DNA of 64,000 nt from Holothuria scabra (GCA_037179385.1 CM074185.1:11522922-11586921); one strand, 5' to 3'. Numbered from the stretch's first letter, positions 44,418 through 57,190 are shown. Notes: a model not told the origin generated them from the letters alone. Translations and numbers: made by a program.

Positions 44418-45930
44418 TTACTCATCACCGTACGGGCATGGGTAGACAACACCTCGGTGATGGTGACCTTCAAAATATTCACCAAGGATACTCTTGCTTG
44501 GGATATTATCTTCAATGAGAGATTTTTCTCTAAATATCCCTGATAAAGAAACAACTTTTAGATTAGCACCACATCTTTTCCCTTCAAATCGATTGGAAAA
44601 ACAGAAGTCACTCTCAACTCCCATTAGACGAGATCGGTGTCCATACAAAATATTACACGAAGTCTGATTCCTTGCATTGTCGTCACAGGAGGAGAAGTCG
44701 AAGTAATTAGGATACCATGAATTGAAGAAGGTACCACTATCTGCCTCTAATGTTGGATTTCCCATTCCTGTTCTGCAGTCATCGCTCAAATCGAATTGAG
44801 CAGCAAGGTAATCATTTCCTCGTTTGGCCGTGATCGTTCCGTTAACCACTTCAATGCTATCCAACATGCACACCGACGTTGAATTTTCAGATACTCCAAG
44901 TGGCACAAATTTCGTTGTAAAATATGCGAGGATCAATGATACTGGGTTTCTCACAATCGTCATCGTCAGGGATTGGTGTAAACCAGTCTCGCCTACTTTG
45001 GGGGTTACGATGGTGTGCTGAAACATGAGAGACACTTGCGAGCTTCCCTTTGGTTCAAAAACACTCTCCCTAAAATCTGTGGAAAATGATATTAAAGTAA
45101 AGTATAACAATGAGTAACCCATGTCCGTGAATGTTTCTGAATTCGCTCTATTCTATATCAAGCTTCAAATGGCATTGGACCAAGAAAATGTGTCTTTCTT
45201 GTAAATTCATCCTACAGGATTAACCAAGACCTCATCTGTTGACATGCAAGAACAGTTGAATGAATTGTGAGCAAAAAACAAATCATTATTCGAAGTCAGG
45301 CGCCCTAAAAAGTGAGTAATTTAATCCCTATCTTTTCTAGAAAATTCCAAAAGACTAGAGGAATCTATTGCCACATGTTTGTAACATTACAAATCTCTTT
45401 GGAAGTATTATCAACTTCAACTTGATAGAATGTTCAAGCGGTAAAAAAGGGGCTCGTTAAGATCCTAAAACACGATTTTGCTGGCTTTCGTTAACATTTT
45501 CTTTGTGTACTTATTCAAAAATTGTATCTTTTTACAATATAAAAAAGAATTCTTGCCGCAAGCAGCTTCAAACGTCGTAATGACATTGCTATTACTCGGA
45601 AAATATTGTTGAGAACATGTTCTTGGTAAACTTAGCGCCTACTGAACCGAATGAAACCGAATATAACTATATCTTTTTCATTGGAATTCTGTAAAGAAAG
45701 ACTGTTATTCATGCTACCCAACATTTCCGAATTTACTAACCCTTTCCACAATCACCGTCATTAGATGTGCGTAGATGGATTTCTGCTTCAATGGAACGCC
45801 GAGGAACTTTAAAATAGCCAAATAATACATGGGTTGTTTCAACTGTGATGTCTGGTATAGAAGTCACAGCAAAAGCATTGTTTATACTGTACAACCAGGC
45901 TGCAAGGCATATCAACACTTTTAGATCCAT
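44418..45930 (-). CDS. Cysteine-rich secreted family, member D (two exons)
   Basis: Exon 1 is 45741-45930 and exon 2 is 44418-45076, joined G|GTTAGT...TTTTCCACAG|AT in phase 1, the same position as in member B. The product is 282 residues. MDLKVLICLAAWLYSINNAFA is a clear signal peptide. Exon 1 has FKVPRRSIEAEIHLRT and a Cys, matching member B. Exon 2 has DFRESVF, LAYFTTKF, LDSIEVVNGTITAKRGNDYL, LSDDC, SWYPNYFDFSSC, SDFCFSNRFEGKRC, SGIFREKSL and VVYPC. It lacks the GWP of A and B and has one Cys fewer in the HGHRSRL region. Sequons NST, NGT and NQT are present. It lies tail-to-tail with member B. It is the most diverged intact member, and its function is unknown. Confidence 0.85.
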
Positions 45931-45934
45931 TGTT

Positions 45935-48870
45935 GTGAAACGCGAATTGCCAATTTTTACAATGTTCTTTTTCTCTTTGTTTACTTAAACTTTACACACT
46001 GTCTTAAATCGATTCTGTTCTTTGTTACAAAACCCGAGTAAAGCCCCTTGCTTTAGCATGTGTAAAAAGATGTGCCTTCGAATATGCCTCCAAGTTCCAG
46101 GTATAGATTTCCCTGTGGTTGCTTTGATTAAATTTTTTACGTCTTTTTTCTTCTATTTCAACACCTCTCTTCTTTCCACTCAAAGCCTCCGTTGTGATAC
46201 GGCGTATAATTTTTATTTTAGAAGAATTGCCTAGATGACTAATCATGCGTGCCACGAACAGCGTTTTTCACCTTTCACTGTAGCAGTATTGGAAAACAAA
46301 TACTTTTTAGTCGTTCGAACTTTGAAATCACCTAAAGATGAATGTCTAGGAAAGAGTTTTTGTACAACAACCTACTAAAGAAACGATGGGTTTCACCTAT
46401 CCATATGCCTAATCAGGCAATTGTTCAACACAAATGCATGCCCCCTCCCACTTCGAAAAAAAAAACTGTGTTCGACACTCCCATCTGCCACTTACCATCG
46501 GAGAGAGGTCTTGCTCCCTGTGGTCTGCTTACTTCGGTCTTCGGTACCTCGCCTCGCTACGGACCTCTTTCCAACAAGTTGTTACTCATTTCATCACCAA
46601 CAGACCTAGTTATAAAAGTAATAATATTACTTTTCCTTATAAAACGCCTTCCCATAAACATAAATATGCATTATGTAAGTACGAAATAAAAATGAAAACT
46701 GATAAAGTCTCAAACCAGAAACAAAGAATCTCGGTATGAATCCGATAGAAAACAAGCATATTTGATGAAAATTAAGAGAAAACATGGAATTTGAACAAAG
46801 AATTGAAACTTGTTTATGAAAACTGTCAAGTTTTCTTTCAACTCTATTCACAAGGTACTTATGTACTTTGTTAGAACAAATCCTTCCGATCAATATTTGT
46901 AAAAATTCACGCAAATGGGCTGTTTCATATTGTAAAGATAAATAAACTTCGCACTTGATTTCCTGACGTTTAGCAATTAGGATGTTTGTATATACAGGTT
47001 TCGTTACTGAGCTGCGATGAGATTATAAGGTCAATACACATTAGTTTGCACCATTTGAGAGTGGCGTTAAAAACGTTTGCCACTTGTTACATCTGCGTAT
47101 TTATTTAACGTGGCTTGCACTATTTCTCTTTCGATCGCAATTGTAGCAAAAATAAAACTGAAGTATAAAGTTCAATTAAATAATGTTTTAAAGAAAACGA
47201 AAGTGTTCAAGCTTCTTTAAATAACTGTACCTTGTTAAGGATTTAATACCGTTGAACATAGTCAGAAATATCGAAAGTACAAGAATCAAATATCATTATT
47301 GCGTTTAAAGACTTTCTCGATTAACTTTAGCTTGTTTTATTATGTAATTATTAATTGTACATTGATAAATGAAGGCATGTCTTCCAATTATCCGGTACAT
47401 AATCTCGTTATCACAAACCCGGAATTGAAAATTGTAATTGTCGATTTGTTACTATTGCATTTAACTTAACAAGAAATAAGATTTCTTTTTGCAGCTCCCT
47501 GTGTTTAGACTGACAGTAAATAATGGAATCTGATGAAATCTAAAATATACATAGAAAGGTTGGATGCATAGAACTGCCATGAGACTTGCAGTAGTGCATC
47601 TGTACTGCACTTGGAGAAAACGTGCAAAGTTTACATTGTACGCTTTCAGGTAAGTTATATTTTCTGCCAATCATGTTGATTTTGCTAAGGAATACCTACT
47701 GACCAACGGAAAAGTGAAATACTTGCATTTAAAATATTCTGACTTGATAGTTAGAAGCTTAATCTAGTCTTCCTGCTGAAATTTCTGTTGAGTTACATAA
47801 CAGACCCTTAAATATTCACTAAATATTCTTCCAAGTAGAGAGTAAGAAGCGTCGAAATCTTATCTTCTAACCTATGAAAAGTGATGGGTTTTTTTTTTTT
47901 GGGGGGGGGGGGGGGTTGGGGTTGCTCTTTACTTTTATCTCATAATAATACAAAAATACTTTTATCAAAACAAATTTCAATTTGAATAAGTCTAACGAAT
48001 TTCTTGCTTTCACGTTGCATATTGTAAGATTACGTAAAAGAACATAGCTTTTTTCAACTTACTTGAAAATATGGCCGAATTGAACAGTGATTTCACCGGT
48101 ATGCCACAAGTATGAATCATCTTACAAAGGATTCACTCTTTTTACATTCAGCTTATGGCCAACATCTTGTGTAATGGTTCAATGTTAGTAGCTGGTAAAT
48201 AAAAAACAACTGCTCAACCCTTAAAATGTATCATATTTTGGATACCATAGCCATAACTGGCATTACAATATGTAACCTATGTCTACCCTTACGGATATCT
48301 CAAAAATAATCAATAAGAATGCTTATACATCTACATCTGCAAGTTAATGAATCGTTTAAAATTTAATAGCATTCAAAATTTGCTAAAGGTCTTTTGTGAC
48401 GATGAGTGAGTGAATAAAATTTATTTCTCTTATATGTACGTATGTACGTGTATCCTACGGACTTCTGCAAGTTAATGGCACTTCCATTCAGACTGGAATA
48501 TTATGAAAAGAAAACACAACAACTGTGAGTACCTATTCCATTATACCTTAGATACCGAAGAAGCTTTGGATTTTATGGAGCAACTTGAATTTTATTTTTG
48601 TTATGAAAAATAGGACGTATATGCTTTTAAACGTAGCATAGTATCGAAAAGCAGATTTAAATTAAAAAAAAGAAAAATAGTCCTCATGTGTGGCTAAATT
48701 ATGCTAAAAACGCAAAAAGGGCGAACAACTTTGAAAAAAAACTCTCCGAGGGTATTTAAATTTATTGCAATTGAGTTTGAAACGACTTAAAAAATAAGAG
48801 TTCTTTCCAATAAAAACCACTTGGAAAAAATTGACTGGAATGTTTCGGAAAACCTTTATTTAGTGGACCA
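45935..48870. other. Non-coding, 3' of the SRCR gene
   Basis: Searched on the minus strand for a transmembrane or further SRCR exon; none recognised. A poly-T/poly-G run lies near 47889-47916. Confidence 0.5.
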
Positions 48871-48881
48871 TTCATATGAAG

Positions 48882-48920
48882 TTTATTGAATAACAATGGC
48901 AAAGGATAATTTGCTTTATT
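48882..48920 (-). other. Two poly(A) signals for the SRCR gene
   Basis: AATAAA on the minus strand at 48915-48920 and 48882-48887, 23-60 bases past the stop at 48943. They argue that the last SRCR exon is terminal. Confidence 0.55.
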
Positions 48921-48942
48921 CATGCCTTTTAAATTCTCATAA

Positions 48943-49280
48943 CTAATTGTCCTCACCTGTCACAATTGTTATTAATGGTTTGCAACTAACTGCGGCGTCT
49001 TCACGATGATCACAGCCTTTATTCTTAGATCTACTGCACTCCACTAGCGATAACTCGTAGCCAAGACATCCTACGTTATCAAAATGAATAGGTCCACGTC
49101 CTAAACCGAATGCAGCGTTTTTAAAAGCATGGTAGGCTGTCTTAAATCCAAGCTGGCGACAAACTACTTGGGCATCATTTATATCCCATTCATCGTCACA
49201 TACTGTGCCCCATTGATCATCGTAAAATACTTCTACTCGACCGGCTGTTTTGTTTCCTCCTGAAAGTCGAATACCTCGTG
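48943..49280 (-). CDS. SRCR gene exon 6: SRCR domain 5 and C-terminus
   Basis: Acceptor TTTTTTAATAG|CA. IRLSGGNKTAGRVEVFY, WGTVCDDEWDINDAQVVC, GPIHFDNVGC and HREDAAVSC, then KPLITIVTGEDN and stop. If the internal ACAG|GTGAGG donor at 48957 were used instead, a further exon would be needed, and none was found. Confidence 0.85.
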
Positions 49281-52200
49281 CTATTAAAAAAGATAAATAA
49301 AAATTCATAGTATTTTATTGATTATAAAAATGCAAAGATGGTAGCTATTACGGGTACAATAAAACCAAGACAAGTAGCTCTTCGATTACTTACATTGAAC
49401 GCAATGGTGACTAAGCTTTACACAGAGTACCTAAAAATTAGGGTTTTCGTTGCAGGATATTACACTGTTAGGCGTTACTGATTTGATTCCAAAAACCTAC
49501 ACAAGCAGTGTTTCAAAGTCACTGTTAATAAACTTAATTTTGTAATCTCGTAATTTTTACATTTATAATCATAAGCATATCATCATAGCAACTTCGCAAT
49601 TGCTTACCTTCATATCTGGCTTCACAAATTACTCCGGCATAAACATTATGCACACAGTCGTCTTCCACTCCATACGAACATTCCATTAAAGACAACTCAG
49701 TTCCTTCACATGCGACGTTGTTTAAGCTAAATGTAACGTGTTCATTCGAGCTATGAAGTTCATAGCTTGTTGCCAGCACGGCGCTGCCGATACTAAGCTG
49801 ACGACAAACCACCATAGCGTCGGTGAGATCCCATCTGCTAAAGCAAATAGATCCCCAACTTTTGTTTTGATATATCTGTATTCGACCTGAAAATCTGTTG
49901 CCTTCGATCAATCTCATGTCTCCAGTTTCTTTAACGAAAGAATAAATAATAAGTAGTTTTGTATTTGTTTTACAACAGATAACAAACTAATCGAATGTTA
50001 AGTACAATGTTTAAAGTAAGTGTGATTGTTTCCAGTTTGAAAACATATCCAGTCTTTTAACTAGAACAAGTAGTATGTAAAACTTGTTGGCATAAATGTA
50101 TCCTTCACTTTAGAGGTCTGGATAAACTACAGCGTGATTTTATATATACATGGACCCGTAGATTTAAAACACTAAAATTGCCTAAGTACTTGGGGTAGTT
50201 GTAGACTGCATTTAGAATTAGAATTCACTTAAGAATTAACGCTAAGGTAAAAAAGGAGAACAACAATAATCTATCAGTATGTTGAAAAGAATAATACAAG
50301 GTATTCATAGGTAATTAAATGAATACATATATGTTTTGGTTTAAATTTCTGTGAATAATGAAGGATAAGGGATGGGGGATAGACCGCACCTATTGAAAAT
50401 GGAGGGAAGGAAACTCCAAACGTTGCCATCCCATGTTTACAAACTGAAACGACTAAATTGCGTGCTTGGAAGTGGATATGACTTTCATGTTTGGTGCTAT
50501 AACTGTAAAATCCGTTATCATTACCTCAAAATGTGTTAAAGAAGCGACAGGGTGTTGTAATGTTTTGATGAATAGTTCTATTATCGTTTGACACAATATC
50601 ATTGAGAACAATCTGTATTTTGTCCAACCAGGTAAAACACTGAATCCCCGTTGTTAATTAAGGTATGCGGATCCCGAATTCTAACTTCAAAACATTTTTT
50701 TTTTAATATTCATTGAATGTTATCTTCTTTTCCCTAGTATCTATACATAGCCCGGAGTACTAACGTTTTTTGTCATTTTTCCTTAATTCGAATGGAAAAT
50801 ATCAATTTACACAACTTTTACGCGTTTGCATTGAAAGAACGTCTGTGGCCATGTATTGACGTAACGGAAAGTGGACCCAAAAGTAGTTCTAGGATTTAGG
50901 AGTAATAACTATTCGTAATGTCAATACGCACCAAAAGGAACACAACTAACACCCGCATCCTCGGTGTGCGTACAGTCGTGTTGACGCACGTGTGGACAGT
51001 CTTGTAGATATTCCTCGTTTCCACTACATTGTACGTTGTCGAAGTGTATTACACCATCACCTTCACCATAAAGTTGAGCACCAATGACGTTGAAAGCACC
51101 TTTAAAGCCAAGTTGTTTGCAAACCACCTCACCTGCATTTAAATCCCAAAAGTCGTCACACACAGTTCCCCACTGATTTTCTACGTAAAGTTCTACTCTA
51201 CCGGCTGTTTCGTTACCTCCTGACAGACGAATTTTAGTTTTACCTTTAATGAAAGGAAGCCACAATATCTGAAGTTGAGGCACTTCCAAAATGGTATGGA
51301 ATGATATAAAAAAAAAGCTGGTGGGGGAGAGCGGTCATTCTCGTGGGGAACATATTGATCCTTAAATTTATCACTCTTGCAATTTGGAGCTCGTTTCATT
51401 AAGACCTAAAACTGTATCTGTACCTTGAGTACTGATTTTGTTGAGACTATAGATAACAAAGCGTTCATCATTTACAATTCAAATATTTGGTTTAACCAAC
51501 CTTCAGGTAAGTCCCGGCAGCTTACTTGTAAGTTATAGCTACTACTGCATTCAGTCATTTCCATGTAAATGCATTCTTTGAGCGTTGTCTCGTTTCCGTT
51601 ACACTGGAGTTTAGCTCTGGAAATGTATACACCCTCCCTGGTATAGGGAACAGAGTTTTTTATTCCATATGCATCGCGATACCCAAGTTGACGACAAGCA
51701 ACTAGTGCAATTCGCTGGTTCCAGTTTTGATCTTCACAAACTGCTTTCCACATGTTATCCACATATATTTCTAAACGACCCGAAGTCTCATTACTACCAC
51801 TCAGACGAGCATGTCCCATTTCTGTCAGAACCATAAAACAGTAGGCCGCGTGAATCAGATTTTTTTAAGAATAATTAATGATTAAACTAAGTTTCATGGT
51901 TAATTAAGTTTTAATGAACGACTCGTATTTACCGAAAAAGGAAGGAGTGTCAATCTTAAGGTCGTTGAAGGGACGTGGAAATAGCTATTTGGAAAATGCC
52001 AATCTTCTTAACTTGAGTTACACACGATATAAACCCCTAAATATTTTACTCACGAGTAAAGATAACCAAGTTACACTTTGCAATCAGTGCATGAGGTGAT
52101 GGGTGTCAAAAGAGAAAATTGCCAACAAGAAATGGAAGTATAACATGATTCTACATTCGACCGGAGTTGTTTTACCACGGCTCGAGAAAAATTCAGGAGT

Positions 52201-52646
52201 CTTTATTTGCTCAAAACGCACACTTTATAAACCTTTATGACTGTAGCCAGTATTTGTTGTTAACATTTATTAAATTTTCATTCCTATTGTACGTCTAATT
52301 TGCATCTTGGCTATTTTTATGTGATAGTTTTAAGATGGAAGTAAGACGTCTGACAACTGCAGAGTAATTGACAGACTCAAAGTGGGCCTTTGAAGAGAAA
52401 CTTAAAATGGTTTTAATGCTAAAGACGCTAGTAAGACATCTAAATTTCAAAAAATTACAATAAACGAGCTAACTAAATAGCAAATAAAATTATTTTAATA
52501 CGTCTGCGATTCTGTCTGTTTGGCAAAACATGTTTCAGCTCGAAGATGATAGGGGCCAAGTGTAGGTGAAAATTAAGGGACAGTTTTTAGGCTCAAATTA
52601 TGTAGAGAAAAATTAATGTCTCATCGCAACGTTGAACGATTTAATA

Positions 52647-52707
<61 letters not shown>

Positions 52708-53575
52708 TTCAACGTTCACATTCTCTTGACTGCTGAATATCTTAATACTTTGTGCGTTTCTGTCTGAAAAGCGTGTGCATTCTGAGAAGTTGGAAAAGAA
52801 TGTTTTGGTACAACGTCTCTTTTCCTACATCGACAAGATGGTTCTCAATCCCCAATCTTACCGTAGGGTTCGCATCGCACCCCTGCATCTTCCTCGTGTC
52901 TACAATCGTTAGTGGTTACATGAGGGCATTCCGTGATGCTCAGTTCATCCATGGTACATCTCACGTCATCAAGATGAATAGGACCAGTCCCGGCACCAAA
53001 GCCCGCGTTCCTGACGGCTAGAGATGCTTCTTTAAATCCAAGTTGGTGACATACGACGGTAGCATCGTTCAGATCCCAGAAATCGTCGCAAATTGTTCCC
53101 CACTGACCTTCAATAAAAATCTCCACGCGGCCCTCCGATAAATCAGATCCACCCACAAGACGAATATCTCAATGTAAACAAATACACCATTTAAAGGATG
53201 TTATAAGTGTAACATTAAAATATTAAGGAAAGTATGGAGAGGTCAATGTTCATCTTTCTTAGGCTTTAGATAAAACTAACTTAACGTTGATATACCTAGT
53301 AGCATATCTGAGTGACGTGATTAAAACCAAATTTTCCTTGCAACTGTATCAATTTTACTGAGGAGTTTATTCAACAGTTGAACTTTATTGTCTTCACCTT
53401 AAATGACTATGAAAATCAATATGAGAGTTGAATAGAGGTTATAGAGACTTATTTAATTAAATCATTCGTCATAAATAATTCGGCACAGGATGAATGCAAA
53501 TTTCTATTACTTACTTTCTGCGCAAGATTCTGGGTTCAATGTCAACAGTAAGAGTGTAAAAAGTTTTAAAAACAT
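48943..53575 (-). CDS. Secreted protein with five SRCR domains (six exons)
   Basis: Exons in order on the minus strand are 53515-53575, 52862-53167, 51501-51821, 50932-51243, 49608-49928 and 48943-49280. All internal junctions are phase 1 and the sum is 1659 bases, giving 552 residues with an unbroken frame. Exon 1 encodes only the signal peptide (MFLKLFTLLLLTLNPESCAE). Each other exon is one complete scavenger receptor cysteine-rich domain of about 100-107 residues with six cysteines. The last exon continues past a possible donor (ACAG|GTGAGG) to a stop and two AATAAA signals, so the protein ends about a dozen residues after the fifth domain, without membrane anchor. SRCR proteins bind microbial or host ligands outside the cell; large SRCR repertoires are known in echinoderms and amphioxus. 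The ligand here is unknown. Confidence 0.88.
49608..49928 (-). CDS. SRCR gene exon 5: SRCR domain 4 (diverged)
   Basis: Acceptor GTTAAAG|AA, donor GAAG|GTAAGC, 321 bases. Six Cys are kept. The usual CDD after the first Cys reads CFSRWD and the EDAGV loop reads VYAGVIC, so the acidic, metal-binding positions seen in typical SRCR domains are mostly lost. Confidence 0.88.
50932..51243 (-). CDS. SRCR gene exon 4: SRCR domain 3
   Basis: Acceptor TTAAAG|GT, donor TTTG|GTGCGT, 312 bases. IRLSGGNETAGRVELY, WGTVCDDFWDLNAGEVVC, GVIHFDNVQC and HTEDAGVSC are canonical. Confidence 0.92.
51501..51821 (-). CDS. SRCR gene exon 3: SRCR domain 2 (diverged)
   Basis: Acceptor CTGACAG|AA, donor GAAG|GTTGGT, 321 bases. 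All six Cys are kept, but WGTVCDD has become WKAVCED, the usual HFDNV is replaced by YISRAKLQC, and the acidic HxEDAGV loop is SSSYNLQV. Confidence 0.88.
52652..52703. repeat. (TA)n microsatellite in SRCR intron 2 region
   Basis: Uninterrupted alternating AT between exons 2 and 3 of the SRCR gene. Confidence 0.97.
52862..53167 (-). CDS. SRCR gene exon 2: SRCR domain 1
   Basis: Acceptor ATTGAG|AT, donor TACG|GTAAGA, 306 bases. GRVEIFIEGQWGTICDD, WDLNDATVVCHQLGF, GPIHLDDVRC, CPHVTTNDC and EEDAGVRC are a textbook domain with six Cys. Confidence 0.92.
53515..53575 (-). CDS. SRCR gene exon 1: signal peptide
   Basis: MFLKLFTLLLLTLNPESCAE followed by A|GTAAGT in phase 1. It was chosen because it is the only Met-plus-hydrophobic stretch upstream with a matching donor. 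Confidence 0.8.
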
Positions 53576-53659
53576 GATGTTACACCTCTTTTTCTTTAAT
53601 AATTTAACAAACCGTCAACTATAAATTCAGTCGTAAATTTAATATTTGTTTTCCTTCAG

Positions 53660-56600
53660 CACTCAAATATAAGTTGACTACGTAACGGTTGTGGCAAAAT
53701 CGTGATAAAGAAAAAGATGTCAAGGTGCGAAATGAAGTGAGCAAATGAAGTGAGCAAATGAAGTTCCGTCCTTGCAATCAGCGTCAAAGCGTCAAAATGA
53801 GGACGGATTTGGGACAGCATCAATTAGAGCGATTTCCAGAAGCCTTCTTGCGTGAGCACTTTGACGTAATACAGTAAAAGAGAATCACGGAGAAGGGCGG
53901 ACGTTAAATCGAAAGTAACAAGCACACTGTAGGCCTAATATTGGTGACTAAATGGAAAAGAAAACGAAAATGGAACAGCTTATGGTTTATTTATTCATAC
54001 TCAGGTAAAGTTTCAAAGGTCAATTACGGTCAAGGAACAGCGTGTCATCCTTTGCTGAAAAAGACAATAAAATAAGTTAGAGTATTTAATAGAGTAAAGA
54101 GTTATAATATCTCAGGACGAGCATGTACTGTTAACACGTTCTCTACTGGCAGAACTAGCAGTATGCTGTAAGGTAGAGAAAACTTTCTTCCAACCATTCT
54201 CTTCTTCTTTTTTTCTTTTTTATTGCATTCGGTTTTTACCGTCTAATTTATCCTTCGTTTTAGTTGCTTTTTTAAATCCCCTAGGTATGTCTCTTAATTT
54301 GTATGAATGTACTTCAATGTAAGGCTAACCGCAAAAAAGGGTAATGCATTGCAACATTCTTCAAACTGCATAAAAGGGCCTTCTGAAAGTTGATGGAATT
54401 TTCAAACAGATGCAGATACAGATAAAAAAATTTTTTTACTGAATCCACCGCTGTCGAAATTGAATTTTTTCATGATCAAGGCTCCGCGGCAACAAGGTAT
54501 TTTGATGAGAGAGAGAGACATGTTATGAGATCAAAGAAAAAAAAAGCCAAAGTGTACAAGGTGATGTGTGCATTCTGTTCAGGGTGGTATACATAATCCC
54601 AATTGTAGCATTTGAAGCATGACGAAGTGTAACCGCCATTCTCAACCATCATGACTTATCTTAAGGCCAAGTGTTTTTAATCTGTAAGCTTACGGGTAAA
54701 AGAAAGTTAATCATAAGCAAAAAGTAAAACCAACATTTCTGTGTGGCAGGGGTGATTGAATATTGCTTCAGCGAATAGAAAGTTGTTCGCTAAATTTTGA
54801 TTGCTTTATTGACTCCGTAAAGAGATCGAATCTCTAGTGGGAATCAAATGTCTGTATTGTGATCCATTTCCAAGACCGTAACTTCTATTTCTGCGTTTTT
54901 AGTGTTTACAAGAGTTCCGGATGGATATTGTAACCCACGGTCAGCTTTCAATTTCAGTTTAAACGGAACTTACATGTGCTGATGCAGAATAAATGGCACC
55001 ATTTATGCTACTAAGTGTTAGCTTTATCCATGGAATTGTCAGAAACGGAGAGCATGAATAAAGTTGTACTTAAAGCCATATGTATTTCGAAGCGATTTAT
55101 ATCTTTTGAGGTGCCACTATTTGATTAAAAGGTCTCTTTGTTCCTATTATTAAATCTCTTGTGGCTCAGCCCTTTTCTTGAAAATCACTTCCATTCCTTC
55201 CCAAATCTGCCCTAAACAAATGATATTGTCTATACTGTATATGCTTTGAGTTGTGGTTTGTTTTCCTTAATAAAGGTGAAGCTAATAATACGAATTCTCA
55301 GTGGAGTGACTGAAAACAAACGTTGAAACAATATGCTTCAACTTTGCACGGCTCGTCATTAGAAGGAAGCATTATTCAGGTCTATACATTTCCACATATT
55401 TTAACATATTTTCATCTTTAAGAAACAAAGTTGTCAAACCACTTTGTAGAAATATTGTCACCTGACTTAAAAGACATACACTGTGTCTCGCATAGCGTCA
55501 AGATGACATAACTTTCATAATTTTGCATGGTAGCTGGCAACGAACTGTCAATAAGTAAAGTTTGAAGAACATGTCTCTTCTTTGGAATTGTAATTATGCG
55601 TCAGTAATGCTGGTTAATCAGAGCACTCAGCAAGAATTTGGCGATAAAAGGAAGATTACCACTTCAGACGAATATTCTCTTTTCAAAGGATTAATTCGTT
55701 TGATGAGCAGCTTTTAACCAATTTGTTCACGACCAGCTCTCCATGCCCTTTTTGCCGTTGCGAGTATAAGACGTTTGTTTTTCTTTCTCTAACAACTTTC
55801 TGCATTAACGCCAGGGCAAGTTAAAATGGTGTAGTCACCCTTCCATCCAGCCCGATGGATGTTATTTACGAACGCTCATGACGGTCGTCCCTGCTGGATC
55901 CTCTTTGAATAAGTGCAACGAAGTAAGACCTAATCAACACTTACATCAAATTTAACTGATTCTTTTAGTCTAATTTATTTTTTTTTCTCATCAGTTTTGA
56001 AGAGTGAATAATGCTATTCACTCATATGAACCTTTCTTTGAGCCCCTCAAGTGAATGAAATGAAACATTAAGGTCGAACAGTGAAAAATATGGTATGTGT
56101 TATTGGGAAAGCTGAAGAATTCTCGATAAGGTTGCCCAGTCTGGTATATAAAATACTCCAACAGAAGCGTCATATTTAATCTAGGAAGTGCATCCTCATT
56201 ATTCAGCTGTGGGTTAGGTGGTTTGTTTCATTTCCAGTCTTCGACTAGGACTAAACGCAATCCAACACAAATCATTGACACAGAATCTCCTTATCCAATA
56301 AACCATCCCGAAATTCTGAAATCATCTTATGTGGTAAGATAAAGTAGTTCTTTCTCACATGATAAAAAAATTGACACTATCCTTTGTTAAATAAAAATCT
56401 TCGCTTATAAAAAACAGTATTAAGGATATTTGGAGGGGGACATGACGGGGAATGTCAAGGCACCGTGCGCACGAAAGGAAAGTCCAACGGCAAAGCCCTT
56501 GGAAGATCTTCAAATCAACTGTATAGTTTTCGTGTAATTCAATATACTATTTTGTTTCATATCTCAAGCTGTTTACATCTGATGTAAAATGCCATTTTTT

Positions 56601-56830
56601 CTACAAATGATCAACAAAGTCAATTGGGCACGTGTATACTTTCAAACTGCAGAAAAGACTAGATGTAATTCGCCTTCCTTCTTGCTAACTGACTTCTCTT
56701 TTTTTAATTCCACCAATACAATAAACATGAATGTCATTTATTCACTCGTCAACTGCCAAATGCCTGTTCAATTTTTGTGCTGTTTATTCCCATGTGTTGT
56801 ATTGAAGGCAACCGATTCATGACTGCAAGG
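53660..56830. other. Non-coding
   Basis: No gene or RNA recognised. A small duplication TGAAGTGAGCAAA lies near 53730-53760. Confidence 0.5.
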
Positions 56831-56924
56831 GCGGATATAAAGAAATTTGTTTGGGGGGCAAACTCAACTTGAAACCAAGAAGTTTCAAATAGTATCAAGG
56901 GATGTCGTGCAAAAATATTTTTTT

Positions 56925-57190
56925 TTGGGGGGGGGGGGCATGAGAAGTGGTGACTGACTGCCTGAAAGACTATCTAAGCGGAGCGCCACCATCAGTTGGC
57001 GCGGAGCGTACAGAAAATTTTGAAAAATAGCGACCTTTCAGATAGCCGGAAATTGCATTTGCCAGGCTTGTAGGTAAGATTTAAAGTGTCGTTATTTTGA
57101 GCTTTCCTTCGCAATAAAATCTTCATTTTAATAAAAACAAAATCAAATTGCAAAATGATCAGAAAATTACCAGATAAAATGTACTGGCTC
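56925..57190 (-). repeat. GCGCCAAC-family unit (minus orientation)
   Basis: A poly-G run is followed by GACTATCTAAGCGGAGCGCCACC, TTGGCGCGGAGCGTACAG and, further on, GATCAGAAAATTACCAGATAAAATGT. The last matches on the other strand the region ahead of units in the 22.7-24.0 kb array. Confidence 0.75.

Noticed and set aside
47461..47670. Extra 3' exon of the SRCR gene
   Set aside because: The minus-strand frame has no SRCR or transmembrane pattern and no convincing phase-1 acceptor, and the preceding exon already has a stop and two AATAAA signals.
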